From Lachnospiraceae bacterium (GTDB taxonomy: Bacteria > Bacillota > Clostridia > Lachnospirales > Lachnospiraceae), in NCBI GenBank assembly GCA_017626325.1, contig JAGAIZ010000049.1, positions 1 through 64,000 on the forward strand: a DNA stretch of 64,000 nucleotides, in the 5' to 3' direction. How positions within the stretch are numbered: the first letter of the stretch is position 1; each line of letters starts with the position of its first letter. The notes beneath the pieces are model-generated. The model had not been told where the DNA came from. It was given only the letters and a program-made list of their open reading frames with translations, and did not search any database. Shown in pieces: positions 17,961 to 25,936 of the stretch. Position numbers and translations under genes: made by a program.

Positions 17961-18611
17961 GTGGAACGGATAATTTGTCTTTTGATTGGGTATGTGTTTG
18001 GATTGTTCCAGACTGCATATATTTACGGAAGGCTGCATGGTATTGATATCAGAAATTACGGGAGCGGCAATGCAGGTACGACCAATACCATGCGCGTGCT
18101 GGGAACGAAAGCGGGGCTGCTGGTGCTTGCTGGAGATATCTTAAAGTGTATCCTTGCGATTGTTGTCACGAATCTGCTCTTCCGGAATTCTCATCCGGAT
18201 ATGGTCTACCTTCTGAAAATGTACGCGGCGGCGGGCGCGATTCTGGGACACAATTTCCCATTCTATCTGAAGTTTAAGGGTGGCAAGGGAATTGCGGCAA
18301 CGGCCGGGCTGATTCTTGCTTTTCATCCTTATCTGATTCCGGTGGGAGTCGTACTGTTCTTCGGAGCGTTCTTCCTTACGCATTATGTATCGCTGGGGTC
18401 TCTGCTGGTGTATGCGGGATTCCTTCTGGAACTGATTCTATTGGGGCAGAACGGCGTATTCGGAATGTCACAGCCCTTATTGAATGAGATGTATGTGGTT
18501 GCAGGGTTCCTGACGGTTATGGCGTATTATAAGCACAGGGAGAATATCAGGAGATTACTGAGCGGCACGGAAAGAAAGACGTATCTGACGCATAAAAGCG
18601 AGAACAAATAG
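17961..18611 (+). CDS. plsY: Acyl-phosphate:glycerol-3-phosphate acyltransferase PlsY
   Basis: Transfers the acyl chain from acyl-phosphate to glycerol 3-phosphate, the first membrane step of phospholipid synthesis. A GTG start one base after the der stop is chosen because AAAGGAA lies 10 bases upstream and MERIICLLIGYVFG begins the first membrane helix; a longer frame overlapping der is not needed. 216 residues, five or more hydrophobic segments, with the family motifs YGSGNAGTTNTMRVLG, KFKGGKGIA and the HR.NI segment near the end. It precedes gpsA, which makes its substrate. Confidence 0.95.
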   Translation: MERIICLLIGYVFGLFQTAYIYGRLHGIDIRNYGSGNAGTTNTMRVLGTKAGLLVLAGDILKCILAIVVTNLLFRNSHPDMVYLLKMYAAAGAILGHNFPFYLKFKGGKGIAATAGLILAFHPYLIPVGVVLFFGAFFLTHYVSLGSLLVYAGFLLELILLGQNGVFGMSQPLLNEMYVVAGFLTVMAYYKHRENIRRLLSGTERKTYLTHKSENK

Positions 18612-18632
18612 CTCTGACAATGGAGGATTATT

Positions 18633-19649
18633 ATGGCAAATATCAGTGTTATAGGGGCAGGAAGCTGGGGAACGGCGTTGGCTCTTCTGTTACATAAAAA
18701 CGGACATCAGGTTACGGTATGGTCTGTCATCGAGGACGAGATCGAGATGCTTAAGAAGGAACATGAGCATAAGGATAAGCTGCCGGGCGTCAGACTGCCG
18801 GAGGAGATGGCATTTACGACCGATCTGGAAGCGGCTGTGAAGGATAAGGACGTACTTGTTCTGGCTGTGCCTTCGCCTTATACAAGGAGTACCTCTCACA
18901 ATATGGCGCAATATGTGCAGGACGGGCAGGTAATTGTCAATGTTGCAAAGGGTGTGGAAGAGAATACGCTGATGACGCTTTCACAGATCATAGAAGAGGA
19001 GATTCCGCAGGCAGAAGTAGCGGTATTATCGGGGCCGTCTCATGCGGAGGAGGTAGGGCGCGGAATGCCTACTACTATCGTTGTGGGAGCTAAGAGAAAA
19101 GCTACGGCGGAATATTTGCAGAATATTTTTATGAACGAGGTGTTCCGGGTCTATATCAGCCCGGATGTGCTGGGAATCGAATTGGGAGCGGCCTTAAAGA
19201 ATGTGGTGGCTCTGGCGGCAGGTATCGCGGATGGGCTTGGATTCGGAGATAATACGAAGGCGGCCTTGATTACCAGAGGAATATCGGAAATTGCCAGACT
19301 CGGGATAGCGATGGGCGGTAAGGCAGAAACCTTCAGCGGACTGACCGGCATCGGCGATCTGATCGTAACCTGCGCTTCCATGCATTCCCGCAACAGGCGT
19401 GCAGGGATCCTGATCGGACAGGGATATACGATGGAACAGGCGATGGCAGAAGTTAAGATGGTAGTGGAAGGCGTGTATTCCGCCAAAGCGGCTATGGGAC
19501 TTGCCGGAAAATATAATGTGCAGCTTCCGATCATCGAACAGGTCAATGCGGTGCTGTTCGAAGGACAGCCTGCGAAGCAGGCGGTAGAGAATCTGATGCT
19601 TCGTGATAAGAAGATAGAGAATCCTCTGCTGCCGTGGGAAGAGGATTAA
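18633..19649 (+). CDS. gpsA: NAD(P)-dependent glycerol-3-phosphate dehydrogenase
   Basis: Reduces dihydroxyacetone phosphate to sn-glycerol 3-phosphate for phospholipids. 338 residues with the Rossmann motif GAGSWGTALA at residue 7, the SGPSHAEEVGRGMPT segment, the catalytic-lysine region GAALKNVVALAAGIADGLG and GLTGIGDLIVTC. The start has a ggagg ribosome site. Last gene of the der-plsY-gpsA operon; its product feeds PlsY directly, so the two make a metabolic unit. A strong terminator follows. Confidence 0.97.
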   Translation: MANISVIGAGSWGTALALLLHKNGHQVTVWSVIEDEIEMLKKEHEHKDKLPGVRLPEEMAFTTDLEAAVKDKDVLVLAVPSPYTRSTSHNMAQYVQDGQVIVNVAKGVEENTLMTLSQIIEEEIPQAEVAVLSGPSHAEEVGRGMPTTIVVGAKRKATAEYLQNIFMNEVFRVYISPDVLGIELGAALKNVVALAAGIADGLGFGDNTKAALITRGISEIARLGIAMGGKAETFSGLTGIGDLIVTCASMHSRNRRAGILIGQGYTMEQAMAEVKMVVEGVYSAKAAMGLAGKYNVQLPIIEQVNAVLFEGQPAKQAVENLMLRDKKIENPLLPWEED

Positions 19650-19654
19650 GATAG

Positions 19655-19691
19655 AAAGCTTCCGCTGCCATGAGAGCAGCGGAAGCTTTTA
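19655..19691. terminator. Bidirectional terminator between gpsA and metF
   Basis: A perfect 14-bp stem, AAAGCTTCCGCTGC paired with GCAGCGGAAGCTTT, with a 7-base loop and T/A runs on both sides. It ends the gpsA operon and the convergent metF transcript. Confidence 0.95.
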
Positions 19692-20546
19692 TCAAATCTG
19701 ACTGCATATTTCCGTAGTGGTTTTTAATTTGTTCATGGAGTATATATGAATACCGTCTACCCCGTGCTCTTTCAGATCGCGTATCTGATTTACCGCGTAC
19801 TCGATTCCTGCTTTGCGCATGTCCTCTTTGTCGTCCCCGTAGGCGGCGATGATGTCCGCCAGCTTCTTCGGAACGGAAGAGCCGGAGAGGGATACGGTAG
19901 TGCCGAGCTGCTTGGCTGTGGTGATCGGCATGATTCCGGCGTGAACCGGTACGCTGATACCCATAGCGCGTATCTTATCAAGAAAACGGTAGAAATAAGT
20001 ATTGTCAAAGAACATCTGGGTTACAAGGGAAGCGGCGCCTGCATCGACCTTTTCCTTCAGATGCTGCAGGTCGCTTTCTAAGCTTGGCGCTTCGAAATGT
20101 TTCTCGGGGTAACAGGCTCCGGAGATCTGCAGATCGGTATGCTCTTTTAAATAACGGATCAGATCGGAAGCATAGTGGAACTGGCGGTTGTTGAACTGCT
20201 CGTCGGTCATGGACAGAGGTCTGTCGCCGCGCAGCGCAAGGACGTGATTGACGCCGGATTCTTTCAGGGCGGCGCAGTTCTTCTCTAAATCTTCTCTGGT
20301 AAAACCGACGCATGTGATGTGCGCGATGGCGGCAATCTGAAGCTCTTTCTGAATAAAAGAAGCAATCTCGATCGTTTTGCCCGCTCTGGAACCGCCGGCG
20401 CCGTAAGTACAACTGATAAAATCAGGATTCAATTTGCCAAGATCGCGCAGAAGAGTAAATACGTTGTCAAATTCGTCGTCTTTCTTCGGGGGAAATATCT
20501 CAAAGGAAAGACTTGTTTTTTTCTCATTGTTTATTGTCTGGACCAT
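19692..20546 (-). CDS. metF: Methylenetetrahydrofolate reductase
   Basis: Reduces 5,10-methylene-tetrahydrofolate to the 5-methyl form, for methionine synthesis and possibly the Wood-Ljungdahl branch. 284 residues with SFEIFPPK near the N-terminus carrying the catalytic Glu, ISCTYGAGGS, HITCVGF, ALRGDRP and the flavin-contacting segment VTQMFFDN. The size fits the bacterial FAD enzyme without a regulatory domain. A gaaagga ribosome site precedes the ATG. No S-adenosylmethionine riboswitch or T-box is seen in the 127-bp upstream gap. No metV-like partner gene is adjacent. Confidence 0.96.
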   Translation of the reverse strand: MVQTINNEKKTSLSFEIFPPKKDDEFDNVFTLLRDLGKLNPDFISCTYGAGGSRAGKTIEIASFIQKELQIAAIAHITCVGFTREDLEKNCAALKESGVNHVLALRGDRPLSMTDEQFNNRQFHYASDLIRYLKEHTDLQISGACYPEKHFEAPSLESDLQHLKEKVDAGAASLVTQMFFDNTYFYRFLDKIRAMGISVPVHAGIMPITTAKQLGTTVSLSGSSVPKKLADIIAAYGDDKEDMRKAGIEYAVNQIRDLKEHGVDGIHIYSMNKLKTTTEICSQI

Positions 20547-20673
20547 ATCTGTATATTCCTTTCTCCAAGAATAATATCTTGCTTTTGCATCTGAAATATC
20601 GTAACATAAATCTATATGATAGGCAAGAAATGAAAATATTTAAAACAGATAAAGAACGGGAAGGAAATAGCGT

Positions 20674-21498
20674 ATGAACGGACAGGAAACAAGATTTAAC
20701 AGTACGTCTGATTATGTGGCGTCAGAACAATTACTTGCAAGTGTAAACGTGGCGATTGCCCTGCAGAAGCCGCTCCTGGTAAAAGGAGAACCGGGTACCG
20801 GTAAGACGATGCTCGCGCAGGCGGTGGCGAATTCTCTGGGCAAGAAGCTGATCATCTGGAATGTAAAATCCACGACGAAGGCACAGGACGGCCTGTATAT
20901 GTATGATACGATCCAGCGGCTGTATGACGGACAGTTTGGTGAGGAAGGGGTAGAGGATATCGCCCGCTATATTAAGCTCGGCAAGCTGGGAGAGGCTTTC
21001 GAGGCAGACGAGCAGGTGATCCTGCTGATTGATGAGATCGATAAGGCGGATCTGGAATTCCCCAATGATCTGTTATGGGAGTTAGACCAGATGGAATTCT
21101 ATATTCATGAGACGAAGAGGACGATTAAAGCCAAGCACAGACCGATCGTAATCATTACTTCCAATGCGGAGAAGGAGCTTCCGGACGCGTTTTTGAGAAG
21201 ATGTATTTTCCATTATATTGATTTCCCGGATCAGGCGCTGATGGAGGAGATTGTGAGAACGCATTATCCTGATGTAGAGGACAAGCTGTTAAAGGACGCT
21301 ATGGATGTGTTCTACTGGATTCGTTCCATGAAGGACATTCGTAAGAAGCCAAGCACTTCGGAGCTGATCGACTGGATCAACGCCCTGCAGATTGGCGGGA
21401 TTTCCACGGATAAGCTCAGGCAGGAACTGCCGTTTATCGGCGTAGTGGTTAAGAAAGATGAAGATCTGGAAACTGTGAAACACAAGACAGACTTCTAA
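20674..21498 (+). CDS. MoxR-type AAA+ ATPase
   Basis: 274 residues with Walker A GEPGTGKT (about residue 37), Walker B ILLIDEIDKAD, a sensor-1 Asn in IITSNAEKE and an arginine-finger region (DAFLRRC). MoxR ATPases act as chaperones that load metal centres or remodel complexes together with von Willebrand A proteins, and the next gene, 11 bases downstream, encodes such a protein. The pair opens an operon that continues with an HD-GYP regulator and two hybrid kinases. The client of the chaperone is unknown. The ribosome site is gggaagga. Confidence 0.93.
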   Translation: MNGQETRFNSTSDYVASEQLLASVNVAIALQKPLLVKGEPGTGKTMLAQAVANSLGKKLIIWNVKSTTKAQDGLYMYDTIQRLYDGQFGEEGVEDIARYIKLGKLGEAFEADEQVILLIDEIDKADLEFPNDLLWELDQMEFYIHETKRTIKAKHRPIVIITSNAEKELPDAFLRRCIFHYIDFPDQALMEEIVRTHYPDVEDKLLKDAMDVFYWIRSMKDIRKKPSTSELIDWINALQIGGISTDKLRQELPFIGVVVKKDEDLETVKHKTDF

Positions 21499-21509
21499 GA
21501 GGGCTTTCT

Positions 21510-22706
21510 ATGTTCAGTAAATTTTTCTATACATTGAAGGATAAAGGGCTTGAGGTATCCTTAAGCGAGTGGCTGACACTGCAGGAGGCGCTGCAGAAAG
21601 GACTGTGCCACAGCAGTCTGACGGAATTCTATTATGTAGCGCGCATGATTCTTGTCAAATCCGAGACGGAGTACGATAAATTCGATATGGCGTTTGACGA
21701 GGTGTTCAAGGGAATCCAGTCGGAGAATGATGTGACGAAGAATATGCTGCGCTGGCTGGATAAGCCGGAGCTGCAGGATGTCTTTGAAGAGATGCGCCAT
21801 GAAATGAATCAGGAAGTAATCACGCTTGATAAGGAAGACGTGGAGAATAAGTTCAAGGACAGACTGCGTGATCAGAATGAAGAGCATAACGGCGGCAGTT
21901 ACTGGATCGGCACGATGGGCAAAACCTCCTTCGGCAATATGGGCGGCAATATGGGCGGTATCCGTGTGGGCGGTACTACGGGCTACCAGTCGGCCTTTCA
22001 GGTAGTAGGCGCCAGGAAATACCGCGATTTCAGAAATGACAAGGTATTGGATAACAGGCAGTTCCAGATGGCACTGCGGAAACTCAGGCAGTTTTCAAGC
22101 AGGCTTGATATACCGGAGACGGAGCTTAATATTAACGGTACGGTGAACGCTACCTGCAATAATGGCGGCTGTTTGCAGATTGTAATGGAGAAGCCAAGGA
22201 AGAATGCGGTGAAGCTGTTATTGCTTATGGATTCCGGCGGCACGATGATTCCTTATACGACGCTGTTAAATGAGCTGTTTCATTCTGTGCATAAATCCAA
22301 TCATTATAAAGAGGTGAAGACATATTTCTTCCATAATTGTATCTATGCGAATCTGTATAATACGCCGGAATGTGAGAATGGGGATTGGATTGAGACGGAG
22401 TGGATGTTCAGGAATCTGGACAGTGATTATAAAGTGATTATCGTGGGAGACGCGGCGATGGCGCCGGAGGAGCTATATTCTGTGACAGGAAACTACAGAG
22501 GCCCGAACGGAGGATTATCAGGAATGGACTGGCTGCTTTTGATGAAGCGGCATTATAAGAAAATCGTATGGCTTAATCCTAAGATGGCGCCGGGACATGC
22601 GCCGTGGAGGGAAGCGGAGACTGCCATCAAAGAACTTTTTCCGATGTATAAGCTGACGGTTGACGGTCTCAACCAAGCTATGACAAAGCTTATGTCCAAC
22701 CGGTAA
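21510..22706 (+). CDS. von Willebrand factor A domain protein (CoxE-like), MoxR partner
   Basis: 398 residues. The N-terminal 150 are helical and charged; a Gly/Met-rich loop with two copies of GNMGG lies near residue 140-155. The C-terminal half is a vWA domain beginning LLLMDSGGTM. The usual metal-site motif is DxSxS; here it reads D-S-G-G-T, so the second Ser is altered and metal binding may differ. Later segments (VGDAAMAPEEL, WLNPK) fit the CoxE-like branch. Tight linkage to the MoxR ATPase supports a two-protein chaperone. Substrate unknown. Confidence 0.88.
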   Translation: MFSKFFYTLKDKGLEVSLSEWLTLQEALQKGLCHSSLTEFYYVARMILVKSETEYDKFDMAFDEVFKGIQSENDVTKNMLRWLDKPELQDVFEEMRHEMNQEVITLDKEDVENKFKDRLRDQNEEHNGGSYWIGTMGKTSFGNMGGNMGGIRVGGTTGYQSAFQVVGARKYRDFRNDKVLDNRQFQMALRKLRQFSSRLDIPETELNINGTVNATCNNGGCLQIVMEKPRKNAVKLLLLMDSGGTMIPYTTLLNELFHSVHKSNHYKEVKTYFFHNCIYANLYNTPECENGDWIETEWMFRNLDSDYKVIIVGDAAMAPEELYSVTGNYRGPNGGLSGMDWLLLMKRHYKKIVWLNPKMAPGHAPWREAETAIKELFPMYKLTVDGLNQAMTKLMSNR

Positions 22707-22752
22707 ATAAGTAATTCTTACGGATGAGCGTAAGAGAAATGAGAGGATAAAT

Positions 22753-23817
22753 ATGTATCGGGTAATGATCGTAGATGATAATATGGCAAATCTGATCATG
22801 GCCAGAAAAACGTTGGATGATGAGTATGAAGTGATTCCGGTATCGTCAGGGATTTCCGCCCTGGAATGTCTGAACGATATGCCGGAGCTGCCGGACCTGG
22901 TGCTTTTGGATGTGGATATGCCCAATGTGAACGGATTCCAGGTGATCTCCGAGATGAAGCATGTTCCCAAGCTCGCGGGGATTCCGATTATTTTCCTGAC
23001 GGCACAGGATGATGACGCGACGGAGCTTGAGGGCTATAATTTAGGGGCGATAGATTATATCAGGAAGCCTTATACGGCAAACCTCTTAAAGAAACGGGTG
23101 GACATACAGTTCCGGCTTCTTTCGCAGCAGCGCAAGCTGGAAGATATGAATAAATCCCTGAATTATCTTGTCCGTGATAAGAATAAGAAGAATGTGGAAT
23201 TGCAGTATTCCATCGTGGATATGTTTGTGAATATTCTGGCAAAGCGAAACAGTTATGCCGGCAGCCACGCAAGACGCGTGGAGAAGTATATGGATATTCT
23301 GATCAGCGCCATGCTGCGTTCCGGCAGATATAATCTGACGGCAGACGACGGTATTACGATTTGTTTTGCGGCCAAGATTCATGATATTGGTAAGTTATGC
23401 ATTGCTGATCAGTATTTAAATGACGCGAAGAATAATAGAATGGATGAAGTGGAGCACAAGACTGTTATGTCGCATACGACGCTGGGAGCAGATATTTTAT
23501 CTGAGGTGACACAGTTGAACGCGGGAGGGAATAATTTCATGCGTTTTGCCTATAACATGTGCCGCAGCCATCATGAGCGGTGGGATGGAAGCGGATTTCC
23601 GGAAGGACTGGCAGGCGAGAAGATTCCGATGGAAGCCAGGGCGCTGGCGATCGTGAATACCTATGATAATCTGCGGAATAACGCAGTGGAAGGCAGAGCA
23701 TTGAGCCATGAGGAAGCCTGCATGAAAATCCGGCTTATGAAATATACCTGTTTTGATGGGGGAATGGTTGATCTTTTCCTGTCTGTAGAAAACGATATTA
23801 AGAACATAGCAGGTTAA
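22753..23817 (+). CDS. Response regulator with HD-GYP phosphodiesterase domain
   Basis: 354 residues: receiver (1-120) with D8, D9, acceptor D53 in LLDVDMPNVNG and Lys in YIRKPY; a helical linker; then an HD-GYP domain (about 150-350). The domain keeps HDIGK, the HHERWDGSG signature with GFP instead of GYP, and AIVNTYDNL where the first Asp of the usual D..DAL is Asn. HD-GYP proteins hydrolyse cyclic di-GMP; the changes do not remove the main metal-binding His and Asp residues, so activity is possible. It lies between the MoxR/vWA pair and two hybrid kinases and is the likely phosphate receiver of that pathway. Confidence 0.92.
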   Translation: MYRVMIVDDNMANLIMARKTLDDEYEVIPVSSGISALECLNDMPELPDLVLLDVDMPNVNGFQVISEMKHVPKLAGIPIIFLTAQDDDATELEGYNLGAIDYIRKPYTANLLKKRVDIQFRLLSQQRKLEDMNKSLNYLVRDKNKKNVELQYSIVDMFVNILAKRNSYAGSHARRVEKYMDILISAMLRSGRYNLTADDGITICFAAKIHDIGKLCIADQYLNDAKNNRMDEVEHKTVMSHTTLGADILSEVTQLNAGGNNFMRFAYNMCRSHHERWDGSGFPEGLAGEKIPMEARALAIVNTYDNLRNNAVEGRALSHEEACMKIRLMKYTCFDGGMVDLFLSVENDIKNIAG

Positions 23818-23830
23818 TTGGAGACACATT

Positions 23831-25936
23831 ATGTTATTAAAAGAGCAATTTAATCAATTTTTTGCTACGGAGTTTTCAATTGATGTTCAAATGTTTCGCA
23901 GGGCAGTAAGTCTTGGCGCCGCAGAGTTTTTGATCATGATGCTGGTATCGATTCTGCTTCGGGAGCCTGTACCTGTGATTCTGTTGTTGCTGGCGGGAGG
24001 TTGCAGCTCTGTTCTGGCGCTTTTTATTCATGCGAAGCTTGATCAATTGAATAGCCTTACGCTCGGTTATTTATTTTTGATACATATCATATTGATTCCC
24101 GCTCTGGGGAGGTTCTGTGAAAATGCAATCTATGATTTCCCGGTTTATTTCGTAGAGGGAATCATGTTTACGGCGCTCCTTCTGAAAGGAAGGCAGGCGG
24201 TCTGTATGATTCTGGCGGAAATGTCCATAGATTTGTTCTGCATTTACCGTATGACGAGACAGGCTGCTATGGTGATTGCCATGCAGGAGAATGGCGCGCG
24301 GTATTCTCCGGAGCTGTATGTCCGTGTGATCGCCGCCATCGGCATGACAGGAAGTGTCTGCGGTCTGCTGATTGCGCACCGCAAGAAGCTTCTGCGGGAG
24401 GAAATTCGTAAGTGCACTGAGATGGAACGTCAGGCGGAACAGGTGAATTTTGCCAAGGATATGTTCTTAGTCAATGTATCCCATGAGATCAGGACGCCGC
24501 TCAACGCGATCCTCGGAACGGCGGAATTATTGGTTGATCTGGACGCGGACGATAAGATTAAGGAGAATGCCTTTGATATTGCCAATTCCAGCAAGGCGCT
24601 TCTGGCGATTACCAATGACCTTATGGATTTCTCCAGAATAGATTACAGTAATATCCGGCTGGAAGAAGAGTATTATTATGTGGGAGAATTGCTGAGTGAA
24701 CTGCTCAATGTATGTTCTGTCCGTTTTGCTGACTATAATATAGAATTGTTTGTCGACATATCGCCGGATATACCGGGGAAGCTGTGGGGAGACGGCGCGA
24801 AATTCAGACAGGTGTTGTATTCTCTTCTGATTGGCGCGGTTAAATCCATGGAAAGCGGAGAGGTACGCTTTAATGTCGCCTGCTGTCCGAAGGACAAGCA
24901 GAAGGTCGAGCTTCAGGTAGAATTATGCGCAAGAGGCGTCTTTCAGCATTCCTATCTGGAGAAGCTGCGGCAGGAAGACGATTATAATCTTGCTTACGGA
25001 GACCAGAGAGGCGCGTTAGTCAGACAGTTGATCGATGTGCTGGGCGGAAAGTTTGAAGCGGAGGAAAAGCTCAACGAGCGATCCTATTGTTTCAAAGCCG
25101 CACAGGGCTATCAGGATGCGAAAGCCATCGTAGAGAAAAACAGAGAAAACGTCTGTATTTTGTTTTACGAGAACAGTATTCTGCAGGGGAATGCTTTCGC
25201 AAAGGTTTTGAAAGATATGGGTCTGCGTTTTTGCCAGGCTTCTTCCAATGAATATTTCTATGAGGAATGCGTGAAGGATTACTACAGTCACATTATGATT
25301 GCATCAGAGCGCTACGAGAGCATGAAGGACGGGCTGAAACAGATTCTGCATCCGCAGTCGGTGATTTTGGTCAGTCCGGGTATCGTTACTTATGATGACA
25401 ATTTGATCAGGACGACTTTTGCCAGACCGGTTAATTGTCTTAATATAGACGCCCTGCTCGAGGGAAGAAAGAATAATTCCATCAGATATATGGGATACCG
25501 CGGCAGTTTTATCTGCCCGGAGGCAAGAATTATGGTAGTGGATGATAATATCATCAATCTGGAGGTGGCTTCCGGCATATTGAAGAAATATGAGGCGCAG
25601 ACCGTACTTGTGAGCAGCGGCAAGGAATGCCTGAATTATCTGCAGAGTGAGAGCGTAGACTTTATTTTCCTCGATTATATGATGCCGGAGATGGACGGCA
25701 TTGATACGCTTAAGAATATCAGAGCCCTTCAGAAGCCGGAGCTTATGCATGTTCCGATTGTGGCGCTTACTGCAAACGCGGTCAGCGGCGCCAGAAAAAT
25801 GTTTATGGAAGCCGGGTTTGACGAATATATATCCAAGCCGATAGAACTGGGTAAATTTGAGAAAGTGCTGCGGGAACATCTGGCGGAGAATAAGATGATA
25901 TTTACAACAGACAATGAGGCGGCAAATGAAAGATAG
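23831..25936 (+). CDS. Hybrid histidine kinase with degenerate ATP-binding domain
   Basis: 701 residues: five or six membrane helices (about 25-190), a short coil, then the phospho-acceptor region NVSHEIRTPLNA with His218 (codon 24482-24484) intact. The following ATPase domain is badly degenerate: the N-box position reads YSLLIGAVKSM without Asn, no DxGxG is present, and the GxGLGL box is replaced by YGDQRGALVRQL. The C-terminal receiver (about 565-690) is complete (VDDN, FLDYMMPEMDG, ISKPI). So the protein can probably accept phosphate on His but not bind ATP normally. The next gene encodes a kinase with the reverse defect. Spacing to the regulator gene upstream is 13 bases. Confidence 0.85.
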   Translation: MLLKEQFNQFFATEFSIDVQMFRRAVSLGAAEFLIMMLVSILLREPVPVILLLLAGGCSSVLALFIHAKLDQLNSLTLGYLFLIHIILIPALGRFCENAIYDFPVYFVEGIMFTALLLKGRQAVCMILAEMSIDLFCIYRMTRQAAMVIAMQENGARYSPELYVRVIAAIGMTGSVCGLLIAHRKKLLREEIRKCTEMERQAEQVNFAKDMFLVNVSHEIRTPLNAILGTAELLVDLDADDKIKENAFDIANSSKALLAITNDLMDFSRIDYSNIRLEEEYYYVGELLSELLNVCSVRFADYNIELFVDISPDIPGKLWGDGAKFRQVLYSLLIGAVKSMESGEVRFNVACCPKDKQKVELQVELCARGVFQHSYLEKLRQEDDYNLAYGDQRGALVRQLIDVLGGKFEAEEKLNERSYCFKAAQGYQDAKAIVEKNRENVCILFYENSILQGNAFAKVLKDMGLRFCQASSNEYFYEECVKDYYSHIMIASERYESMKDGLKQILHPQSVILVSPGIVTYDDNLIRTTFARPVNCLNIDALLEGRKNNSIRYMGYRGSFICPEARIMVVDDNIINLEVASGILKKYEAQTVLVSSGKECLNYLQSESVDFIFLDYMMPEMDGIDTLKNIRALQKPELMHVPIVALTANAVSGARKMFMEAGFDEYISKPIELGKFEKVLREHLAENKMIFTTDNEAANER

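Noticed and set aside
20547..20673. Possible S-adenosylmethionine riboswitch upstream of metF
   Set aside because: The gap is only 127 bp and none of the expected conserved stems was seen.
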